Positions 12,501 to 23,157 of a stretch of DNA of 64,000 nucleotides are shown in pieces. The first letter of the stretch is position 1; every line of letters starts with the position of its first letter. The translations under genes and the position numbers were made by a program. Origin of the DNA: Eucommia ulmoides (taxonomy: Eukaryota; Streptophyta; Magnoliopsida; Garryales; Eucommiaceae). A model generated the notes under the pieces. That model searched no databases, was not told the DNA's origin, and was given only the letters and a program-made list of their open reading frames with translations. The stretch lies in contig CM028325.1 in assembly GCA_016647705.1 (NCBI GenBank), positions 27,694,474 through 27,758,473 of the forward strand. Direction: 5' to 3'.

Positions 12501-15500
12501 TTTCCTATTAAAATTCAATTCGAGTTTAATGGGTTTCTTTTAGGAGCATTTATCTTACTAGCAATGAGGTAACATAAAACCATACGTAACAAAATGCTTG
12601 AAGTTAGCCACATGCATTTTGCTTTTCTTCAACTTGCCAATGGTTGTACGCAGGCTATATCAAAACTAGATGAGTGTGGCACATGCAATGCATGAGCAAT
12701 TAATTTTTTATTTTTTATTTTGATTTATTAATGATTAATGAAAAGAAATATTATTTCTTCAGTAAAAAGTATTATATGTTGCACATTAATGACTAATGAG
12801 CTGATTAGTTCTTAATTCTTGTGTTGCATAATAAAAATATTTTATTTTATTTTTAAACGGATATTAATTTAAAAAAAGGATATTTTTGGAGCTGGCCCCA
12901 TCTTGAACCTTTTAAATACAGAGAACCCATGGGCTAAGCCTATTGCAAGAAAACACGCTTGAAAAAATTACAGAGAACCCACTTCCCCTTTTTTATGCCA
13001 ATAATACTCCTTATTAAAATAATAATAATAATAATGGTAATAAGAAAAACCCTAATCTAAGTCAAACACCTCTGTCTCTAGATTCCCCATTCCCATGGCT
13101 CCCCACGCAAAAGGGACGTTGGATGATGTTCAACACCTTCCTCCCCTTCAGCACCACCACTGGTGGCAGCCAACTAATCCTCAACAGCTCCGCAGACCAC
13201 CACCCACCCTCTCAACAGCTCCGCAGACCACCACCCACATCCAACACTTCACACCCCCGTAGACCACAACCGCCAACCACAGCTACTTCAACACCTCCAC
13301 AGACCACCACCTCATCCCTCATCCTTCATGATCTCTTTGCTTGCCACCATCGCCACTGCTACCATCACACACACAAGCACGCACTGATTCTCTCCCTCTA
13401 ATTTCCCTTCTTTTTGTCGATCCATTTATATCTCAAATAGATCTGAACATGTTCCAGATATATGGAATCCCCCCCTCGTTTCTTGAGGAGTTTGTTTTCG
13501 ATTTGTCGACGAAAATTTGTTATCCTTAATTCTTGTTTGCTGTAAATTTTGTTTGATGTTCAAAACTTTGCTGTTTTCCATTGGTTTTTAAGGTTTTTCG
13601 TTACAGATTCGTTTATTGTTGATATTAATTGCTACTTCAAATTTGCAAATGTTGATTGTAGTTCAGAAATGTTTGCTGCCGAATTGTTTTGTTGTTGATT
13701 TTGATGCAATGGCGGACTGCGGGGGTTGTCTAGGTGGTGGAATTTTGTTGCCTTTTTTTGGGAATTATTCGTTGCAGTTTTGTTTGTGGTTGATTTTGAA
13801 GCGGTAACAAATTTTCTGAACACGTTGGGGGTGGGCCAGGGACATTCCAGTAAAATTAATACACTTTTTAAATTGTTAGGGTTCTGGTAAAGAAAAAATA
13901 ATAAGCGGGGTTAGTATGGTAAAGAATTGGGCCCTTGGAGCCCATACCAAATTACCCTTTGAAAAATAAGTGGGTAGGTAATAAAGAGGTAGTCGCCGAC
14001 AGTCTGACACTGAACAGTAAACACCCTATCCCCTAATATAAGATATGTAGCGTAACACTCTCAGCATGCTTATTTAGAGGATAGGAGAGGGAGAGTTATC
14101 CCATTCTCCTTTTGTTTGGTTGACAAGAGTGGAGGAAAGGAGAGGAGAGAGGATTAAGCTCCCATTCTTTTCCCTCTTTACAATCCTCCCAATTTGGTTT
14201 GGACAGGCGGAAGAGAGCCCCTAGTTTACCTAATGAAATTCATTGTTATGCAACAATATAAATGAGTCTGTATAGATATTTAATGTTAATTGCAATATGC
14301 TAAAATAAAGAATATAATATAATTAATATATAAAAAATTTATGATGATGATCAATATGTTTTCAATGTTAATTACCATATGCTTATAATGATCCATAGGT
14401 TTCCAATAATATTATCTACATAAAACAACAGATCCATCAATGTCTTAAAACTTCCAATCATATTTTTATGTACTCTTTTAAGTCTTTATAGGTTATATAG
14501 TTTTATATAATCATATTCCAATGTATTATTAATTTGAAACAGTTTATAGTGCAATAAATTATATAAACTTTGGATTTTTATATTCACATGTCCACCCAAA
14601 ATCCAAATGAAGCATAGAGTTTAGCTTATATCCACCCTAGCAATAAGGTAGCCAAATGCCAAAAACTAGGTTTTTCCCACCAGGTAACATCGATAGCACA
14701 AGTCAAATGAGACAAATTTTCAAAATCTATCATCACTATTTCATTTAGTTTTTCCATTTTTTGCAAAGTCCATTTCACTAACTACAATCCAGGCAAAAGT
14801 CTTCTTACTAAGCAGAAGGTAATAATACTTGCAAATTCTCCAATGGAATGACCAGAAGCCTAACTTCAAAAATTCATTGTGCAGACAAACCGAGCACAGC
14901 AACAGTGCAGAGGTGAATATTATGATATCGATACAATTAAAAAGACCAATGACACAAGTGATCTCATCCAAGAAGGCCATCAAACCAAAACAATACACAG
15001 AAACGGCAAACCAAGGTTCTCTGTCCATGTACCATTTAATCGTTCTATTTTGGCTAGATTAACAGGTCTAAAAGCATATAATCGCACATAAGGAAAATTC
15101 ACACACGAAGAAATGTGAGCTAGTCGCTAGGCTAAGCAAGTCTACCTGAATTAAGAATATCAAGACACAGAGAAAAGCTCTATAACAATAGAATGGTTGA
15201 AAATAACAAAAATGATCATAAACAATAAAGCATCTTATTAATATACCTGCGGGATACTACGCTTGAAAGTGCTAAATTTTCCAACAAAAGCATCCAAAAT
15301 CCGCCCCTAAGAAGGAAAGTAAGGCAAGTTATTCCTGAAACAAAAAGTTTACAGTTCGTATATGTAATAAAATCCCTCCAAAAACACATATGAAAACCAG
15401 ACCAACAAAATCCTTGCTTCATCCATGGATGGCTGATCTACACCTTTCTCAAAAATTGGTTCCACCTGTAGTATAAATAGTAATATGAGGAAGAAAAAAA

Positions 15501-18500
15501 CGACACAGATTATATGAAATGCCATTTTAATAGCAGGATTCAGATATGCACCAGATTCAACATTAAGCGGGCACACGTTGTATGAATGCTGAGCGACAAT
15601 GAGGCATCATGCATGTTACTTGAAAACAGGTAAATAATCCTTGATAACTGCACAAAAGTGAAACACAGAGGGTCAAATTTAAGAGATTCAACAAACTAAA
15701 ATAGTAGATAATAGCCTCTAAAGAAGTCGAATACTATCGTAGTAACAGAAATGACCAAACAACATCCCAGGAAATTAAGAATAGGATTAAGCATCCACCA
15801 AAAGCAACACAAGCAAAAGGTGACATCAACTATAACTATAAGACAAGGCCAGCCCCAGGCATGTGAGATTGTCTACTACCCCTAATTTGGGGAGCCTAAC
15901 TCAGATTCACCACCACACTTTATCAACTCTATTTTTAAACTTCTATAAAATCATTATACTAATAATTCCAAAATGGGAAACTCCAACGATATTCTAATGG
16001 ACTGCGGGAATTTTCTGAATTGAAGACCCTAATTCCATTTTTTATGTTGCATATCCATCTTCTTTATGAACTATTATGTGAATTTTTTTTTTTATATAGA
16101 TAATTTACCTTTTTAACATCACTGATGCCTTTTTGTAATTTGATCTAATGTTCAAATTCATTAAACAAATTTGCAAGTTCATGTATCACCTTCAATACAA
16201 TTTTAGTATCATTAAAAACAACAGAATCTCCAAATAAATTATCAACAAATGTTCAAATTCAGTAAATAAAGAATTGAGAAATAAAGGTAGTGCAACAATC
16301 TACCAGCTACTTATTCCTAAATTATTTTCCACATGGCAAGTGAAGGTTGCATACATTTGACACTCCCCATATCCACAATGAGGATACCTCATTCACTTTT
16401 TATAAGAAGACACCGTGTCATAAGTAAGAGGTGGTGATTCTTTTAAGTAATAGACCTGAAACATGTGCCTATCATATTCAAATTTCATAAAAGATAATCG
16501 AGACTTGTAAAATGCTCTATGATAAATCTAAAATCTCATCACATTGCTAGGGATGACTTTGTTTTGGTTTTCAGAAATTGCAAAAAGCAATACCTGTGAC
16601 AAGGAGAGATCCGCTCTAACATGATGTACAATCTCTGCTAGCAGACTATATGCCAATGGCCTCAATGTCTCAAAGCATGCCCTGCCAGTTCCCACCAGCA
16701 CCCTGGCATGGTTTGTTACAAGCGTAAGTGTAAATCAAGATGAATACAAAATCAATCATCAATTAACACTTTTTTCAAAAAAACTACCAATTCCCCAAAG
16801 CACAAACATAGTCAAGCTATCATTATTGTAATTTGTAAGTTGTTAGGAGGTTCCAACCCAACAACATATGGAAATAAGTGGGTAGCTTCTTTCAATATAA
16901 ATTAGTTTGAGAAGTCTCACAAACGCGATGTAGGATTCAACACCCACCCTCATGTGCACCCCCACTTGAACGTGGTGCATTGACATACATCATACCACAA
17001 AAGAAAGAGTTAAACAACTCACGGACTAACAAACAAGGTGATACGAACCAAGCCCATACTTGGTTCAGACCAATAGTTACAACCCCACTAGTTAGAACTC
17101 ACCCTTGAAAACCGGCTTACAAGGGGAGGGTGCCTAGGAGTTTAGAACCCACCAACCAATCCCATACTTAGTCGATGTGGGATCCTAACATTTCCCCAGG
17201 CTTCCACAGCCGACGTCCACGTCGGCCTCTTTGCCCCTCCGGCCTCTTTACCCCAGCGCACTGGTCAGCCTGCCGAGGTCAGCTTGCCACGTGGCACATC
17301 GGCGTGGGGCCTGGGCCCATGCTCTGATACCAATTGATACGAACCAAGCCCATACTTGGTTCAGACCAATGGTTACAACCCCACTAGGTAGAACTCACCC
17401 TTGAAAACCAGCTTACAAGGGGAGAGTGCCTAGGAGTTTATAACCCACCAACCAATCCCATACTTAGTCGATGTGGGATCCTAACACAAGGCTTCCCAGA
17501 TAGTTAAACAACACGCGGACAAATAAACAAGGCTTCCAAAACTCAGCTCTGATACCATGTCAAAGGTTCCAACCGAAAACCATATAGCCATATATAAACT
17601 AATTTGAAAAAACTCACAAAGGGGATGCAAAATTCACATCAGTTAAGAAGTAGCGATGGGTATGGCACAAGACATACAAGATGACAAGGCAGAAGATAAT
17701 GCAACACATGCAATATATATAACTCACATATATTGTAGGTGGAATAGCAAAATGTATGGAGTAGAAGAAGTCAGTTGTTTTCAAAAAATGGTGGCCCTTA
17801 TGTGCCAGTCAATGTCCCTTGTATGCATGGGATGTGTTCATCAAATAATTTAACGGAAAATAACCGAATGGACCTATTAGGAGGAGATCCAATCTACCCG
17901 TTTATCCCACACCTTTTTAACTGAACCAATTAAACCTTGAATACTTATTAATTACACTGTTTAGTACTACTTTTAAAACTGGCCCAAATTCAGTGACAAT
18001 ATTGCCCCCTAAATATCCGGAATAATATCTTTGACAAAATTCTACCATATTGGGTTGAATTAAGATCAATGGAGAATAATTCTGTTTTAAACAAATAAAA
18101 TGATATTTAGGATGCAAATTTAACTTGTATTAAGAGTATGTAACATTATTAAATGATGGCAAACTTCCCTAATTAGGTGACCATGTTGAATTCAATGTAA
18201 GCTTTCCTAATTTAAATGCAATAATAATTTCTATGTTAAATTCAACACGAACTTCAAATCCCTAGAATCGAACTTTCTTAATTAAGTGACCATATTGAAT
18301 TCCACACGGGTTATTTTGTTTGCTAAATGGTTGATTAAGATGTCATCTTCAAGCTATAATTTAGACAAATGGGTGGAATCAAATGAAGCAAACAAGTAAT
18401 TGAAATGTAGGTATTTATGATCATATTAAGACATGATTAATGAAATTATAACTGGTAACTAAGTAACTTATACCCAAACATTGAGGGGGTGGTTTGCAAT

Positions 18501-21500
18501 CAAAAAATCTGCTTTCTTTCAATTCGAAATGCTTCTGAAACATAATTTTTGGGTGTAATTTTTCGTGAAGAAGCTTGTTCAAATAGTGTCCAAACAAATT
18601 TTAATATTTAGAGTCAGTGGAAAAGAAATAAGCAAAATGCTGCTTTTTTATGATTATTGAATAGAAAACTGAAATTAGTTTAATTGAACTTGAAAGAGTT
18701 AACTTTAAGCTTGGATTTATTGATTTAATAAACAAGTTATCATGGGTTAGAAACTAGGATATTTTATAATGGGCCCCAAGGCCCATTACTAACTCATTCT
18801 TATACCCATGTAGCTATTTAAGTTTAAAGAAAAACTCAATTGGCATATGGTAATTGTTTGCTGTACAGTAATATTTACATTCCCCAATTCATTATGTTGT
18901 TGTTTACATTGTTGTCGTACAGCAACATATACGTCCCCCATTCATTATATTGCTATTAACATTATTGTTGGACAGCAACATTTGCATCCCCCATTTATTA
19001 TATTATTGTTGATGTAGTGAGAAAATATGTACTTGAATCTATCTTAAATAATAAATATATAGGTGATGTTTTCTCAAAATAGGCATGCAAGCAGTGGCCC
19101 ATTTTAATTTTAATGGTAAAAGTGGGATTTTCTCTAATTTTTCCTAGAAAGTACTAGTCCTACATGTAGTGGATGCCTGTGTCATTCATAACTTGGCCTT
19201 GTTAACTAATCCCCCCCTGAGAAATCTATAAATGAAGGTAGATGATCTAATCTACTTCATTTCTTCAGTTTCTGTTTTTAGCTTAACGTGCTCAGCCCTG
19301 AAAACATCATATAGCTTCGGAAAGGAGACAACTTCTCCACATATAAGAATGGAGATGGATCGAGAGTAAAAATAAAAAGGGCATAACAGTCTGCATTCTG
19401 CCCTTTTTGGTTGGACCTCCGTTGAAGTTTCAGAGATCAGTTATTTGTTGTCACACTTACTAGATTTACACAAGCACATTACTTTGAGATTTCATTTAAT
19501 TAGATACCTAATTCGATAACTCAACAGATTGGCATTTGTAATTACCCAAGGCAGGACTGCTGTGGACTTTATCACTCTAAACGTGTGATTGATTGTGTGA
19601 TTGTTTTCAAGGGGGATAGGATTACCAAAAATAAAAATTCCATCAGAAAACTTAAAAGAAAATGAAACTCCATTTCAAAATGCGGATTTTGTAATTGCCA
19701 ATCACTACATGCAAAGTATAATTTTTTCACAATGCTTTTCAAACTCGGAATTCACAGCATAAATAGAAATGGGTATATTAATTTAAATTGGCCATGATAT
19801 ACAGAAATCGAATGCGGATTTTGTAATTGCCAATCACTATATGCAAAGTATAATTTTTTCACAATGCTTTTCAAACTCGGAATTCACAGCATAAATAGAA
19901 ATGGGTATATTGATTTAAATTGGCCATGATATACAGAAATCGCTGGATTTTGTAAGAAAAGATTAGGCAGAGCTCGCGCAACTATTGAAATATTCCAAGA
20001 ACACCGAGGGGCACTAGTATATGAATCTCTCTAGCTTTGTTACCAGGGGTAGACGTGCTCCGTGTGGCTAGTACCAGATAAAGGTAGATTGCAATTCTCA
20101 GTCACGTGAACCTTTTAATGGTGTCATGTTCCATATTTGGATCCCAAATTTTCGCTTCTTATTAAGGAGACCGGCCTCACTCTGCTCATTTTAGAATCTT
20201 GTTCCCACGTATCTCAAAGTACCATTGAAAATCATAATTTCTCTTAACATTTTCTTGAATTTGATTTGAGAAAGGTAGATATTAGTACTTAATTTATTTC
20301 ATCCTTTTCTGCTCATATTAGAATCTTGTTCCCACATATCTCAAAGCACCATTGACAATCATAATTTCTCGTAACATTTTTCTTGAATTTGATTTAAGAA
20401 AGGTACTTTTCCACCAATTACTCATTGAAGTACTTATTTGTATTTGTTTTCAAAACTCACTGAAATCTTGCACTGCTTTATAATTCTTGTTTTTACTTGC
20501 ATGGTTTATTCTGATAACTAGATCATCCAGCTCATTTTCCTTACTCTTCCATGCAAATCGCACTACTAAGGACTTTCAGGACACAAGTGTTGGGAACTTT
20601 TTGAGCTGCAAGACATTCCTATTGGAGTCCCACCATAATATAATGACATAGTTTTTTTATGGTCTTCCACTATCAATAACATTCATAAATTGCTAGGTTA
20701 ATTATTCCCATCGGCATATTACATCCTGATTTTGTTACGGTCAGGCCTTCGGAATAAACACTTCATTTTTTAGGTCCAAATTTCTTGTAATTCTCTTGTA
20801 GGCCATGTACTCTACTAAAAAGTGGGACCATCGTGCCTTCCATCTTGGTAGAGTGTCGTGTAAGGGTTCACCCCCCGCCCCTCTAGGAATGAAAAGATGC
20901 AGAGACTGAAACTTCTTGGTCTAAATTTATTGAGAGATAATAGCTTAGTATATTTGACTGCTCAATATGCATGAAACGGACACTAGAGAATTGTGCAACA
21001 GTAAATTGAGATTTTTCATAACCATCTTCCTTCTCTTTCAGATAAACAGGTTCCTGAGATGTTTCCTGAGACCTTGAATAAAAGGCTATGAAAACAATTA
21101 CGACCTTGAAATCCATCCATCTGTGATGGTACACCCTCAAAGAGTAATGGAAATGCATGCCATCTCCAAATTTCTATTTTGAGATTGCTTAATTCTCATT
21201 TCATAGTCTTCTATGTAACCGAACGCCTTAATTCTGATTTCATGGTTTTCAATAAAATGCAATCGGAGCAATTTAATTTCAATTGTTGGTGGTCACACCT
21301 AATGTCACACACTCACACTTAATAGTGCAACTGAATTTGTTTCAACAAACCATCAACTACGTGCAATCAAACATATACAATCAAACATAACTGAACACAA
21401 ACATACAACTCTAATGATAGTGTCCAAAGACAGTATGTGATTAAGAAAAAGAAATAAGCAAGATGTAAGAAGATACAGAATGAAATAAAAAATGCACGGA

Positions 21501-23157
21501 CACTCAAGAAAGGTTGAAGGTAAGTTTCATACTGGGGCACCAAACAACAACTATGGGACAGATCTAATCCACCATTAATTGAGAACAAACTATGCTAGAT
21601 ATGAATTATGTTGCAAGTCAAAAATTACCAATTAAATACTCACCTCTCTTCCAACAGAGTATCAATCAAAGGAAATAAACCCCTCTTAAAATCTGTTCCA
21701 AGAACATGCTTTAGGGCTACCAACAATTCCTGAATCCCAATAAACGTATGAACGCTTAGTAAGATGAGGCAGAGAATGTAACAATACAAAATTGAAATGT
21801 AAAGTTTTGCACCTTCCTGATGGAAACAGAGTCTGAACATGTAACAAGAAGATTCACAATGCTTTTACATATGCTTTCCTCGTGTGGCCTGATATAATCA
21901 GCAAAACTCTTCAACAGGTACGTTAAAAAAGATACGGTCTGCAGGAATCATAAAGAGGAGATTAGCTTTCTTTCTAGTGAGCAATGAGAAGTGTACATCG
22001 GTAAACTGAATCTCAACCAGTGGGAGAAGGCCATAGGTTAGGCCAAACTCTTCCTTCTATGTGCAGGGAGGGAGGAAAACCATAACCGTGTTAGTGGTTT
22101 ACCCTCCATGAATTTATGTTTTCAGTTTGTGCTTGTTTTCGCGAATTATATGATAACAATGATACACTACCCGCTAAATACCATGATCTCTACATAAAGA
22201 TGCCTAAATGTAAATGGTAAATAACACTAACCTTAACCTGAGCGCCCTTGAGCTCAATAAAATGGGGCTTCAAATGGGGTGGAACTTGTTCAGGGCCCGG
22301 AACAGAAATAGCAACTACCATCAGCGGCAACAAGTGAGGAATATTGGTCTGAACAAGCCTACTATACAACTGAAACAGAAACATAACCACCAATGGACTC
22401 TCTGTGACAATCTTGAAAGACCTAGTACTCGGGTTAAGTTGACCTGCGGTCCCTGCTCCAACATATCCGGTAGAAGAACCAACTTGATCAGACACATCCA
22501 TCGGCTTAATATCTTCCCCACTCAGCGAAGTTAGTGCCGAAGACCCAGAAATGGATGGTGGCGGTGGCGGGAGCAACCCCGGCCCGCTTTCAAAGAAATA
22601 AGTAACAGTGGCCCTGAAATTCTGGTAAATTTTGCAAACGAAATCCAAAAAGGGCTGAACTTCGTTCTCCAGAGTTGGTCTGAAGTTCCGGAGGAGGTCG
22701 AAAATGATGCGTATGCAAATCAATCCGTTCTCTTCGTTGTCAGTCGTAAGCACGTGCATTGCGACCTTCAAGAGCTCCTGAACGAAGGGTCGAAGGACTT
22801 CGCTATGAGGCAACCGATTCAGAATCTCGACCACTATGTTCCGAAGCTTGTGCTCTGGATTATCAGTGCCTTGTGGCTTTGTAATGTGATATAGAATAGC
22901 CGAGAACGCACGAAAGTAACATTTCAGAAAATTCAAGTACTCCCCTGTGTGTGTAATCTCTAAACTGTCTCGCACCTCCATCGCCATTAGCAGCCTTGCT
23001 TGAATTGCTGTTCCAGGCAAAAGAAATTAGCTAATACAAACATGTATAAACTTTTACTTAAGAGTAAAGGAAATGAGGAGAGAGAGAGAGAGAGAGTACG
23101 GATGTCGGGCTCAACGAGACGACGAGAATGAAGCTCAAAATTCTGAACGGGACACAT
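1912..23157 (-). CDS. TRA1: TRA1/TRRAP-like SAGA/NuA4 scaffold protein, N-terminal 1,704 codons (gene continues past left edge)
   Basis: The product should be the very large HEAT-repeat pseudokinase scaffold that contacts transcription activators in the SAGA and NuA4 acetyltransferase complexes in the nucleus. Eighteen exons join cleanly: 23157-23100, 23007-22232, 21938-21813, 21729-21644, 16702-16594, 15647-15552, 15465-15403, 15306-15247, 12162-12094, 9305-9224, 9105-9053, 8979-8881, 8804-7572, 4775-3780, 3709-3374, 2958-2700, 2609-2387, 2299-1912. Every junction is GT-AG and phase-consistent, giving 5,112 nt without a stop. Stretches such as RLPHSEVLRPFVQ, LGTDFKRGLFPLIDTLLEER, ILAIMEPRDLMDM and SLNPDFLEPSM are those of plant TRA1 as I remember it. 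Family proteins are about 3,800-3,900 residues, so roughly the second half (FAT and PI3K-like pseudokinase) is missing here. The start MCPVQNFE was chosen over an in-frame ATG at 23277 because plant TRA1 proteins begin this way. The gene appears intact. Confidence 0.95.
2387..2609 (-). CDS. TRA1: TRA1 exon 17 (residues 1501-1575)
   Basis: The exon starts IIELFHLLPSAAGQFLDELV and ends LSQPKYFR in phase 2 at donor GTAAGT. The acceptor is ATGCAG. Confidence 0.95.
2700..2958 (-). CDS. TRA1: TRA1 exon 16 (residues 1415-1501)
   Basis: The exon encodes VILQQRMPKELLQGSLRPIL and continues to GEEPKIAA, ending in phase 1 at donor GTGAAT. The acceptor is TTTCAG. Confidence 0.95.
3374..3709 (-). CDS. TRA1: TRA1 exon 15 (residues 1303-1414)
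   Basis: The exon begins VGMVTALNFCLALRPPLLKL and ends VAKEGLRQ at donor GTGTGC. The acceptor is TTTAG at 3711-3710. Confidence 0.95.
3780..4775 (-). CDS. TRA1: TRA1 exon 14 (residues 971-1302)
   Basis: The exon starts at ADLGVKTKTQLMAEKSVFKT after acceptor GTGCAG. It contains LDPLIFLDALVDVLADEDRL and ends SKTIDQQ at donor GTAATA. A Ser/Gly-rich variable patch lies near its residue 70. Confidence 0.96.
4776..7571 (-). other. Intron 13 of TRA1
   Basis: This is a 2.8-kb AT-rich intron. It contains the small inverted-repeat element at 7,289-7,488 and otherwise no sequence I recognise. The open frames in it lack coding character. Confidence 0.7.
7289..7488. mobile_element. Small inverted-repeat (MITE-like) element, about 200 bp
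   Basis: The ends agagacggatccac (7289-7302) and gtggctccgccact (7475-7488) are imperfect inverted repeats, matching at 11 of 14 positions. The interior has purine-rich gagggggtct-like and ggggtgctcgagtcc-like text, a type I associate with short non-autonomous DNA elements in plant introns. No target duplication is visible. Confidence 0.5.
7572..8804 (-). CDS. TRA1: TRA1 exon 13 (residues 560-970)
   Basis: This is the largest exon, 411 codons of HEAT-type helices. Recognisable blocks are FKEKDEEREMVHLFSQILAI, LLPTLLPCLN-type repeats and LGGRNRRFFKEPLALECKEN. It ends at SETSDIK with donor GTTTGT. Confidence 0.96.
8881..8979 (-). CDS. TRA1: TRA1 exon 12 (residues 527-559)
   Basis: The exon encodes VSPPMHGTPSQVLASPISGS and continues to KGLREDE. 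This Ser/Pro linker is variable in the family. The acceptor is TTTTAG and the donor GTATTA. Confidence 0.9.
9053..9105 (-). CDS. TRA1: TRA1 exon 11 (residues 509-526)
   Basis: The exon completes the Gly codon and encodes MKTIIWSITHTHLPRSQ. The acceptor is CTTCAG and the donor GTTTCT. Confidence 0.92.
9224..9305 (-). CDS. TRA1: TRA1 exon 10 (residues 482-509)
   Basis: The exon encodes AVLNLQIPVEHSKEVSDCKH and then LIKTLVM. The acceptor is TTGCAG and the donor GTAATC, in phase 1. Confidence 0.92.
9481..9541. repeat. Compound (CT)n-(AT)n microsatellite
   Basis: About 21 CT units run from 9481 to 9522 and are followed, after a short aca spacer, by an alternating AT tract to 9541. It lies in a TRA1 intron, so length variation should be tolerated. 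Confidence 0.95.
11505..11638. repeat. 69-bp tandem duplication
   Basis: Copy 1 (11505-11573) and copy 2 (from 11574) share caataaaacaa-gataatatat and ggatttaggtgggtcagat with a few differences. The apparent minus-strand open frame here only translates the duplication. Confidence 0.8.
12094..12162 (-). CDS. TRA1: TRA1 exon 9 (residues 459-481)
   Basis: The exon encodes LLEEGAEGKDRCTLRSKLEL and then PVQ. The acceptor is TATTAG and the donor GTATTT. It sits between two introns of 2.8-3.1 kb and was found by matching the expected protein continuation. Confidence 0.9.
12163..15246 (-). other. Intron 8 of TRA1
   Basis: The intron is 3.1 kb. At about 13,010-13,830 it changes character: an ATA microsatellite, a C-rich stretch with a repeated cagctccgcagaccaccac motif (about 13,187-13,232), then T-rich sequence. 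This could be an inserted or captured gene-5'-end fragment, but the frames are not recognisable and I see no clear element ends. Confidence 0.5.
15247..15306 (-). CDS. TRA1: TRA1 exon 8 (residues 439-458)
   Basis: The exon encodes GRILDAFVGKFSTFKRSIPQ. The acceptor is TCTTAG and the donor GTATAT, in phase 0. It is followed by a 3.1-kb intron. Confidence 0.9.
15403..15465 (-). CDS. TRA1: TRA1 exon 7 (residues 418-438)
   Basis: The exon encodes VEPIFEKGVDQPSMDEARIL plus one Leu. The acceptor is CTACAG and the donor GTCTGG, in phase 0. Confidence 0.92.
15552..15647 (-). CDS. TRA1: TRA1 exon 6 (residues 386-417)
   Basis: The exon encodes LSRIIYLFSSNMHDASLSLS and continues to CARLMLNL. The acceptor is TGTGCAG and the donor GTGCAT, in phase 0. 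Confidence 0.92.
16594..16702 (-). CDS. TRA1: TRA1 exon 5 (residues 349-385)
   Basis: The exon encodes VLVGTGRACFETLRPLAYSL and continues to RADLSLSQ. It completes the split Arg codon left by exon 4, and its donor is GTATTG. It is too short and split to show up as a long open frame. Confidence 0.92.
17034..17491. repeat. 5-bp target-site duplication of inner TRIM
   Basis: CAAGG occurs at 17034-17038 and 17487-17491, directly against both element ends. The two outer flanks are parts of the outer TRIM interior. Confidence 0.9.
17039..17486 (-). mobile_element. Complete TRIM element, 448 bp, with exact 5-bp target duplication
   Basis: Two 152-bp direct repeats, 17039-17190 and 17335-17486, are nearly identical and bounded by TG...CA on the minus strand. 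The primer-binding site TGGTATCAGAGC (minus strand) is at 17332-17321, one or two bases from the LTR. A purine-rich tract cctggggaaa precedes the other LTR. The target duplication caagg flanks the element at 17034-17038 and 17487-17491. The 144-bp interior is GC-rich and non-coding. Confidence 0.93.
18848..19015. repeat. Three degenerate copies of a 55-60-bp motif
   Basis: The series gtacagtaatatttacat, gtacagcaacatatac and gacagcaacatttgcat is each followed by a cccc-attcattat block. The copies are diverged. Confidence 0.65.
19679..19942. repeat. 132-bp tandem duplication, nearly identical copies
   Basis: Copy 1 (19679-19810) and copy 2 (19811-19942) both start aatgcggattttgtaattgc and end atacagaaatcg. 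I count only two differences, so the duplication is recent. Confidence 0.93.
20181..20406. repeat. About 97-bp direct duplication with 30-bp spacer
   Basis: 20181-20277 and 20308-20406 both run tctgctcat, agaatcttgttcccac, aatcataatttctc, cttgaatttgattt. Several substitutions separate them. Confidence 0.85.
21644..21729 (-). CDS. TRA1: TRA1 exon 4 (residues 321-349)
   Basis: The exon encodes ELLVALKHVLGTDFKRGLF and continues to LLEE. The donor GTGAGT is at 21643 downwards, in phase 2. It is followed by the longest resolved intron, about 4.9 kb, which holds the nested TRIM elements. Confidence 0.92.
21813..21938 (-). CDS. TRA1: TRA1 exon 3 (residues 279-320)
   Basis: The exon encodes TVSFLTYLLKSFADYIRPHE and continues to DSVSIRK. 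The acceptor is CTGCAG and the donor GTGCAA, in phase 0. The sequence matches the expected continuation after ELKGAQVK. Confidence 0.92.
22232..23007 (-). CDS. TRA1: TRA1 exon 2 (residues 20-278)
   Basis: The acceptor AG is at 23009-23008 and the donor GT at 22231-22230. The exon carries the conserved block with TGEYLNFLKCYFRAF and EENGLICIRIIFDLLRNFRP. A variable Pro/Ser-rich insert (GLLPPPPPSISGS) follows, then the conserved GQLNPSTRSFKIVTESPLVV. Confidence 0.95.
23100..23157 (-). CDS. TRA1: TRA1 exon 1 (residues 1-19)
   Basis: The ATG is at 23157-23155 and the exon encodes MCPVQNF...VEPDI. The donor GT is at 23099-23098 and the exon ends in phase 1. A GA-rich microsatellite follows directly in the intron. 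Confidence 0.9.

Larger units (their letters stand above)
16841..17638 (-). mobile_element. Outer TRIM (miniature LTR retrotransposon), host of a second TRIM
   Basis: The direct terminal repeats are 16841-16942 and 17558-17638. On the plus strand they start tgttagg/tgtcaaagg, share ggttccaacc, and end attcaaca/attcaca. Next to the right repeat is gctctgatacca (17546-17557), the reverse complement of the initiator-tRNA-Met primer site TGGTATCAGAGC, so the element runs on the minus strand. The flanks taagt and tcagt match at 4 of 5 positions and are probably a mutated target duplication. It has no coding capacity. It sits in intron 4 of TRA1 and is interrupted by the element at 17,039-17,486. 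Confidence 0.75.

Noticed and set aside
13123-13401. Possible plus-strand gene start in TRA1 intron 8
   Set aside because: The Pro/Thr/His-rich frame has no recognisable domain and no splice partners. It could be a captured fragment but cannot be supported as a gene.
22214-22534. Plus-strand frame of 106 codons
   Set aside because: It lies antisense inside TRA1 exon 2, which is strongly conserved on the other strand.
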